Part shown: in pieces, positions 60,244-64,000 of the stretch
Numbering within the stretch: the stretch's first letter is position 1
How the letters are laid out: each line of letters opens with the position of its first letter
Virus record (IMG/VR): IMGVR_UViG_3300031227_000023
Location: 25,916 to 89,915 of that record
Reading direction: 5' to 3' (one strand)
Length of the DNA: 64,000 nt
Source of the DNA: a virus
Translations under genes and position numbers: made by a program
The notes under the pieces: model-generated
Told to the model about the DNA's origin: nothing
Seen by the model: only the letters and a program-made list of their open reading frames with translations
Database searches by the model: none

Positions 60244-60653
60244 TGGTTGGAACCCTCCCACATGATCTGTGATGCAATCCGGTAATGCCATGGTTCCAAG
60301 TCACATGCCCGGCCCAAATAATTCAGGAATCCCCCAAGGGAACGCACCGTTGACAACTCAGGATCATAGACACGTTCACCATCAAACGCCACGGTGTGCC
60401 CGCCCCACCCCGGCTTGCCACGCAGCCGCAGCAGACTTGCAACCGGCAATGGGTAATAGTTCCACAGCCGCTTCCACCGAACATTCCTGAACCCCAACTG
60501 CCCAAGCACTTCAATCTGCTTCCTGTTCGTGGTCCCACCCCTTGTGCCAAACATCTGTATTATATCGGCCACCGGCTTGCCGGATACGATAGCAACAGAC
60601 GCCTGCCCACAACTGCGCCGGTATGGCTGTTTGATTAGTTCCACATCATTCAC
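60240..60653 (-). CDS. C39-like papain-fold cysteine peptidase
   Basis: 137 residues. IKQPYRRSCGQASVAIVSGKPVADII gives the Q/C start of a C39-type fold (Cys 15), and GWGGHTVAFDGERVYDPELS gives the His (86) and D-P motif. No transmembrane or ABC domain is attached, so it may process a phage or host protein, or act in a bacteriocin-leader-like way. Catalysis is inferred from motif only. Confidence 0.72.
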   Translation of the reverse strand: MNDVELIKQPYRRSCGQASVAIVSGKPVADIIQMFGTRGGTTNRKQIEVLGQLGFRNVRWKRLWNYYPLPVASLLRLRGKPGWGGHTVAFDGERVYDPELSTVRSLGGFLNYLGRACDLEPWHYRIASQIMWEGSNQ

Positions 60654-60656
60654 CTT

Positions 60657-61178
60657 TCAGCCAATCCACATCTGCTTGAACACAATGCCATACCCTAACT
60701 GCTTCCGAATCAAGCACTGCAAATTGCGGATCTTCAGCCAATTTTCTGACAGATTCCATGACACCTGCAACACATCAACTTCTTCAAACCTGTCTTCAAG
60801 GCAAAAGTTCAGTGCTGCGGTTGTATAAGAAATGGCATCCACAACGAACGGCAACCCGGCCAACTCTTCTGCCCATTCCTTTGCCGTGAAATAATTACCA
60901 CCATCCACTTCCCCACCCCTGATCACTGCTGTTTCTTCAACAATAATCCTTGCATGAAAAACGTCACCATCGCCAAGTACACGCACACGGTGCTTGTACA
61001 ACCCACCGTCAACAGGGAAGGCTGCTTGAAGCACAAGATTGTTGCGCATCCACTGCGACACCACTGCCTTGATTTCATTCCGTACAAGTTCACCCACCGG
61101 CCTGCCAACGAACCGGTCAGCAAGCAGTGATCCAAGCTGAACCAGCAGCCCTTCTTCCATGTCATCCAATTCATCCAT
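60657..61178 (-). CDS. Hypothetical protein
   Basis: 173 residues from ATG 61178 (TGATG overlap). Segments GRPVGELVRNEIKAVVSQWMRNNLVLQAAFP and KHRVRVLGDGDVFHARIIVEETAVIRGGEVD are alpha then beta. No family recognised. Confidence 0.6.
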   Translation of the reverse strand: MDELDDMEEGLLVQLGSLLADRFVGRPVGELVRNEIKAVVSQWMRNNLVLQAAFPVDGGLYKHRVRVLGDGDVFHARIIVEETAVIRGGEVDGGNYFTAKEWAEELAGLPFVVDAISYTTAALNFCLEDRFEEVDVLQVSWNLSENWLKIRNLQCLIRKQLGYGIVFKQMWIG

Positions 61179-62296
61179 CACACCACCCCCTGCACCGGGC
61201 ACGCTGCACAATTGCTGAACCCTCTTGCTTCCGGTCCATCGCAGTCTTCACATTCCGGCATCAACCCACGGTCATCATCATTCACGTGGCAGGAATCCCA
61301 ATCGCCATCACACCCACACGGGCAACCCATGTTTTCACACCACCCCCCTTTGCCATCATCCAAAAACCACGAACAGGAAACGCCAAGGCCATCAAAGCCG
61401 CCATCATCCACAAGCTGCACCGTACCTTCTTCCAACGGCACAGGGTCAGACTCAGACCACCACCGACAATCACCAGCAACACACAGCCCATCACCGCCTT
61501 CACTAAACCGCAACGAATCGCACTTTCCACACCACTCTCGCCGCCCATGATCAACCGATGTATACACAGAACGGCCACCAACACAGTATTCAGACCGGCA
61601 CACATACATGCTTTTTCTGTCATCCCACTTGAACTTGCGGCACACCTTGCACGCCGGTGGCCCGTCCACCTTATCCAACGGCACCGCTTCACCCGTCACC
61701 TTTGCCCACAACCTGCCAACCTTCCCCGGCAAACCCGACACCCACCCGATTGCACGCAGCAACACGAACCGCACCCAACGGGCTGCACGATAGTGCCAGC
61801 CGCGTGGCGTTTGCTTTTTATAATCCCACCACCCGCGCACCCATCGGGCCACAACGTTTTGATCGGCAATGATTCCGTGCCCAACAGGGAAGAATGCATG
61901 CATTCCCTTCACATTCCCCGCACCACACCGCTGGCAAATCCGCGCCGGATACATTAAATAATTATCTTCAGCCACACCGAATATCTGCGGCTGAACCCAC
62001 ATATACTGCCACTCATGCCGGGTGTAAAAACAGGCCATCTTGTTCAACACCCGTGCCCGCATGCGCATCCATCGTGTTTCAACAATCGCCACGGACTGTT
62101 CCGGGTGTCGCACCGCATCAACAGTTCTTAATGGTTCCCATTCTTCAGGATCTTGCCCATGATACCCACACCGGCTGCACCGATCACCAATCTTTGTAAT
62201 GAATTCACCATCCGCAGCGATGAACCACACCGCACGCGGATCATGCCCGAACACCGCGCACACGAACATGCACCACCACCGTTTAATCTTGCTCAT
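61178..62296 (-). CDS. Large Cys-rich multi-zinc protein
   Basis: 372 residues with about 26 Cys, many in CxxC pairs: DRCSRCGYH, RICQRCGAG, PACKVCRKF, YVCRSEYC, EWCGKCDSL, and a C-terminal cluster (CENMGCPCGCDGDWDSC, CEDCDG, NCAACP). A central basic/aromatic segment (GWHYRAARWVRFVLLRAIGWVSGLPGKVG) may contact membrane or nucleic acid. Serial zinc ribbons suggest a scaffold or nucleic-acid-binding protein. No family recognised. Confidence 0.65.
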   Translation of the reverse strand: MSKIKRWWCMFVCAVFGHDPRAVWFIAADGEFITKIGDRCSRCGYHGQDPEEWEPLRTVDAVRHPEQSVAIVETRWMRMRARVLNKMACFYTRHEWQYMWVQPQIFGVAEDNYLMYPARICQRCGAGNVKGMHAFFPVGHGIIADQNVVARWVRGWWDYKKQTPRGWHYRAARWVRFVLLRAIGWVSGLPGKVGRLWAKVTGEAVPLDKVDGPPACKVCRKFKWDDRKSMYVCRSEYCVGGRSVYTSVDHGRREWCGKCDSLRFSEGGDGLCVAGDCRWWSESDPVPLEEGTVQLVDDGGFDGLGVSCSWFLDDGKGGWCENMGCPCGCDGDWDSCHVNDDDRGLMPECEDCDGPEARGFSNCAACPVQGVV

Positions 62297-62910
62297 TTCT
62301 TGCCCCGTTTCTTCAGCAGTCCTGTTGGTTCCAACGCCCCCGCTGCAATCACAGACCCGTCACGTGCTTCCACGTCAACCGGCACGGCTGCGCTTTCAAA
62401 TATATGTTGCAGTGCTTCAACCCCTGCACCCAAAATCCCTGTCAGATATTCTTCCCACGTGATCTGCCCCGTGGCCAAGCCCACCATCACCGGATCTTGT
62501 GCAACGTCTTCCGGTGAATCTTCCCACGGGGTGCCATCCAAGGAATTGCGTTCCTGCCACCGTGTGAATTCAAGCCGCACAGCCTTCAACAATTCCCTGT
62601 ATCCACGGTTGACACCGGCAACACCGGCACCATGCTCATACGTTTCAAGGGCAGCATGCGCCAACACATCATTGGCACCCAACACGAACCATGGCCAGTC
62701 AGGCACGGTGCCATCCATTCGAGTAACCAAATACTTGCCCAATTTTTTCTGCGGCCCGTGTGCTGCTGATTTTTCAGACTCCCACTTGTGCCGCACGCCT
62801 GCCTTCAACGCAGCCTGCACCGGAACGCGCAGGTTGGTTGGTACATCTGCCAACAATTCCTGCAACGCTTCCACATCCCGTTCATCAATGTACACTCTGA
62901 TTTTTGTCAT
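62293..62910 (-). CDS. Hypothetical acidic protein
   Basis: 205 residues from ATG 62910 with GAAGGGGTGAAC upstream; shares ATGA with the next gene. Opens KIRVYIDERDVEALQELLADVP, a beta strand plus helix reminiscent of small ligand- or toxin-type folds. The middle PDWPWFVLGANDVLAHAALETYEHGAGV is helical. No family recognised. Confidence 0.6.
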   Translation of the reverse strand: MTKIRVYIDERDVEALQELLADVPTNLRVPVQAALKAGVRHKWESEKSAAHGPQKKLGKYLVTRMDGTVPDWPWFVLGANDVLAHAALETYEHGAGVAGVNRGYRELLKAVRLEFTRWQERNSLDGTPWEDSPEDVAQDPVMVGLATGQITWEEYLTGILGAGVEALQHIFESAAVPVDVEARDGSVIAAGALEPTGLLKKRGKK

Positions 62911-62942
62911 GTTCACCCCTTCACGCTTGCTGCTTGCAACTG

Positions 62943-63005
62943 AAAAAAACGATGCCCCGCAACACAACATCCTGCCTGTGAAGGCTGAACGGTGCCACGG
63001 GGCAT
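62943..63005 (-). terminator. Candidate intrinsic terminator or attenuator hairpin
   Basis: On the coding strand ATGCCCCG (63005-62998) and CGGGGCAT (62959-62952) form an 8-bp stem with a 38-base loop, followed by CGTTTTTTT. It lies in the 238-bp gap between 63149 and 62910; the rest of the gap shows no convincing gene. The long loop leaves room for a sub-structure or attenuation. Confidence 0.5.
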
Positions 63006-63148
63006 ACGGGGTGCGGGTACTCCCACCAATGGGGTGGATCGGTGGGGCAGCAGTTGGTTTTTACGCGGGCAGCGCAAGGCAACCAACCTTCTTTCAAGCA
63101 AGCACAGTGTAAACCCCAACCGCTGCACAGTCAACCTTTCCATCCCCA

Positions 63149-63691
63149 TTATTCATCACCCGCACTTAGCTGCACAGCCCTTTTGAAAGCCTGCACACAG
63201 CCCACAATTTTGGATACCCACAATTGTATTTCTTCACCAATCAAGAATGCTTCATGCTCTGTCTTCAGCCCGTCGCACGCATCCACGCACCGGGCCAAAC
63301 TGCCCTGCATGCCAACAAGTTCTGCCCGCAGTGATTCGTGGTGTGCAGCCACATCAACCGGGTGCCGCATCACGTTCCGCACACCATCACCCTGCACCTG
63401 CTCCGTGTCCACCACCTGCACCACCACGTCTTCCTGATCCTGCCCTTGATTGGCCATCAGGGCCAGCCCGCCTTGCTCCGTGACTCCCCACACCCGGACA
63501 TCATGCACGCTGTTCGCCACGATAAGCCACCCAACCATCACGCACCGGGCCAACGCTGATTCAACCTGATCCCACGACACCCCAACCCCAACTTGCTGGA
63601 AGTTGTCTTGCAACGCGGATTCCCCAACACTGCCGCTTTCATGCGCAACACCACAGAACCATTCCAAAACTTTTATATTTGTCAGATCCAT
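63149..63691 (-). CDS. Hypothetical protein with winged-helix-like N-terminus
   Basis: 180 residues from ATG 63691 (AGGTGG upstream). The segment TNIKVLEWFCGVAHESGSVGESALQDNFQQVGVGVSWDQVESALARCVMVGWLIV follows a winged-helix layout; VWGVTEQGGLALM follows. The C-terminal half is helical. A longer frame to 63850 begins with a hydrophobic Cys-rich stretch that I consider non-coding in that frame. Possible regulator. Confidence 0.55.
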   Translation of the reverse strand: MDLTNIKVLEWFCGVAHESGSVGESALQDNFQQVGVGVSWDQVESALARCVMVGWLIVANSVHDVRVWGVTEQGGLALMANQGQDQEDVVVQVVDTEQVQGDGVRNVMRHPVDVAAHHESLRAELVGMQGSLARCVDACDGLKTEHEAFLIGEEIQLWVSKIVGCVQAFKRAVQLSAGDE

Positions 63692-63792
63692 TTTCCACCT
63701 GTGATTTTCGACACAACCCAAACCGCTGCCCGCAGAACAACCAAGCACACACCGAACAGCACCTTGTTCCGCCATCCACGCAATATGTACAT
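63682..63792 (-). CDS. 36-residue possible membrane peptide
   Basis: ATG 63792; stop overlaps the next start. RGWRNK is followed by VLFGVCLVVLRAAVWVVSKI, a single predicted span. The ribosome site is weak. Similar in size and character to the peptide at 49609-49719. Confidence 0.4.
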   Translation of the reverse strand: MYILRGWRNKVLFGVCLVVLRAAVWVVSKITGGKWI

Positions 63793-64000
63793 TGCTCGAT
63801 CCCACGCAGCAGGCCACACACAGAACGATTAAAACAACAACACACAACACACATCACACACATTTCAAATTAAAATGGCTTAAATCGTAAAATTCTAATT
63901 GCACGGGCTTCTGATTTTTTGACGCATCGGGGGTTATCTAATCTTTCCATTGTTCACTTCAAGCCGCCAAGCCCGCAACAAGAATAAACCATCCAAGGGG
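63793..64000 (-). other. AT-rich right edge with possible gene end and small ORF
   Basis: On the coding strand the first bases could end an upstream gene (...WFILVAGLAA then TGA, in one frame). A 26-codon ATG frame starting MERLDNPRCVKK follows, and then ~80 bases of AT/GT-rich sequence (ATTTTAATTTGAAATGTG...). A promoter is possible there, but I cannot define a convincing -35/-10 pair. Confidence 0.35.

Noticed and set aside
62913-63149. 78-codon minus-strand frame with a TAATG start
   Set aside because: It runs through the predicted terminator hairpin and reads as low-quality sequence (CPRKNQLLPHRST, CCVAGHRFF). I treat the gap as non-coding with a hairpin.
1-64000. Plus-strand open frames, some over 300 codons (for example 1044-2042, 30727-32133, 62153-63112)
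   Set aside because: They lie opposite well-supported minus-strand genes, lack ribosome sites and domain features, and have Pro/His/Cys-heavy compositions typical of antisense shadows of GT-rich coding strands.

Overview
The window is about 64 kb of a contractile-tailed double-stranded DNA phage (Caudoviricetes, myovirus morphology). Every gene I can support lies on the minus strand, so the phage map runs from right (coordinate 64000) to left (coordinate 1). Genes are tightly packed. Many share ATGA, TGATG or TAATG stop/start overlaps, and most have purine-rich ribosome binding sites. The left edge cuts a tail or fibre gene and the right edge lies in early or accessory genes, so the genome continues on both sides. 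No tRNA, rRNA, integrase, repressor, lysis cassette or DNA polymerase is visible. The host cannot be named from this sequence.

Layout in transcription order. (1) 64000-58600: small accessory genes, including a winged-helix-like protein, Cys-rich zinc proteins, a C39-like cysteine peptidase fold, an HNH nuclease and a DUF551-like protein. (2) 58604-50953: an accessory island bounded by identical 45-bp direct repeats. It encodes a type IV-B-like CRISPR-Cas gene set without an array or nuclease (Csf2/Cas7, Csf1, Csf3/Cas5, CysH-like PP-loop protein). Interleaved with these are a DPPW DNA methyltransferase, an unknown protein and an IbrA/IbrB pair (PAPS-reductase-like and ParB-like). (3) 50921-49609: zinc-ribbon, ASCH and tiny membrane proteins. 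(4) 49608-47294: a repeat-rich intergenic region, then terS and terL. (5) 47210-40948: an SbcC/RecF-like ATPase and a run of small, often Cys-rich proteins. (6) 40880-28715: the head module. It holds the portal, a MuF head protein carrying an intein and a C-terminal zincin motif, an XkdF-like protease fusion, scaffold-like proteins, the HK97-fold major capsid protein and two small probable virion proteins. (7) 28600-22738: a giant multi-domain glycosyltransferase and two tandem ParB-like/methyltransferase fusions, embedded in the virion operon. (8) 22724-16783: head-tail connection and two paralogous small-protein pairs. (9) 16770-1: sheath, tube, tail assembly chaperones with a -1 frameshift, tape measure, CIS-tube-like protein, LysM-like protein, gpD hub, gpV spike, gp25, baseplate J/gp6-like protein and tail-tip or fibre proteins.

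The most unusual points are as follows. First, the phage-borne type IV-B-like csf locus is split around methyltransferase and IbrAB genes and sits between direct repeats that could delete it. Second, the intein in the MuF gene has its homing endonuclease encoded in the +1 frame inside the intein ORF, with its own Shine-Dalgarno sequence. Third, a roughly 1300-residue protein joins three GT-B-like modules and one GT-A module, followed by paired ParB/SAM-methyltransferase fusions, suggesting glycan decoration of the virion. Fourth, a canonical C CCT TTT slippery heptamer links the two tail assembly chaperone frames.

All family calls come from reading motifs and gene order; no database search was possible. 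The structural-module calls rest on both sequence and synteny. Calls for the small early proteins are mostly descriptive.
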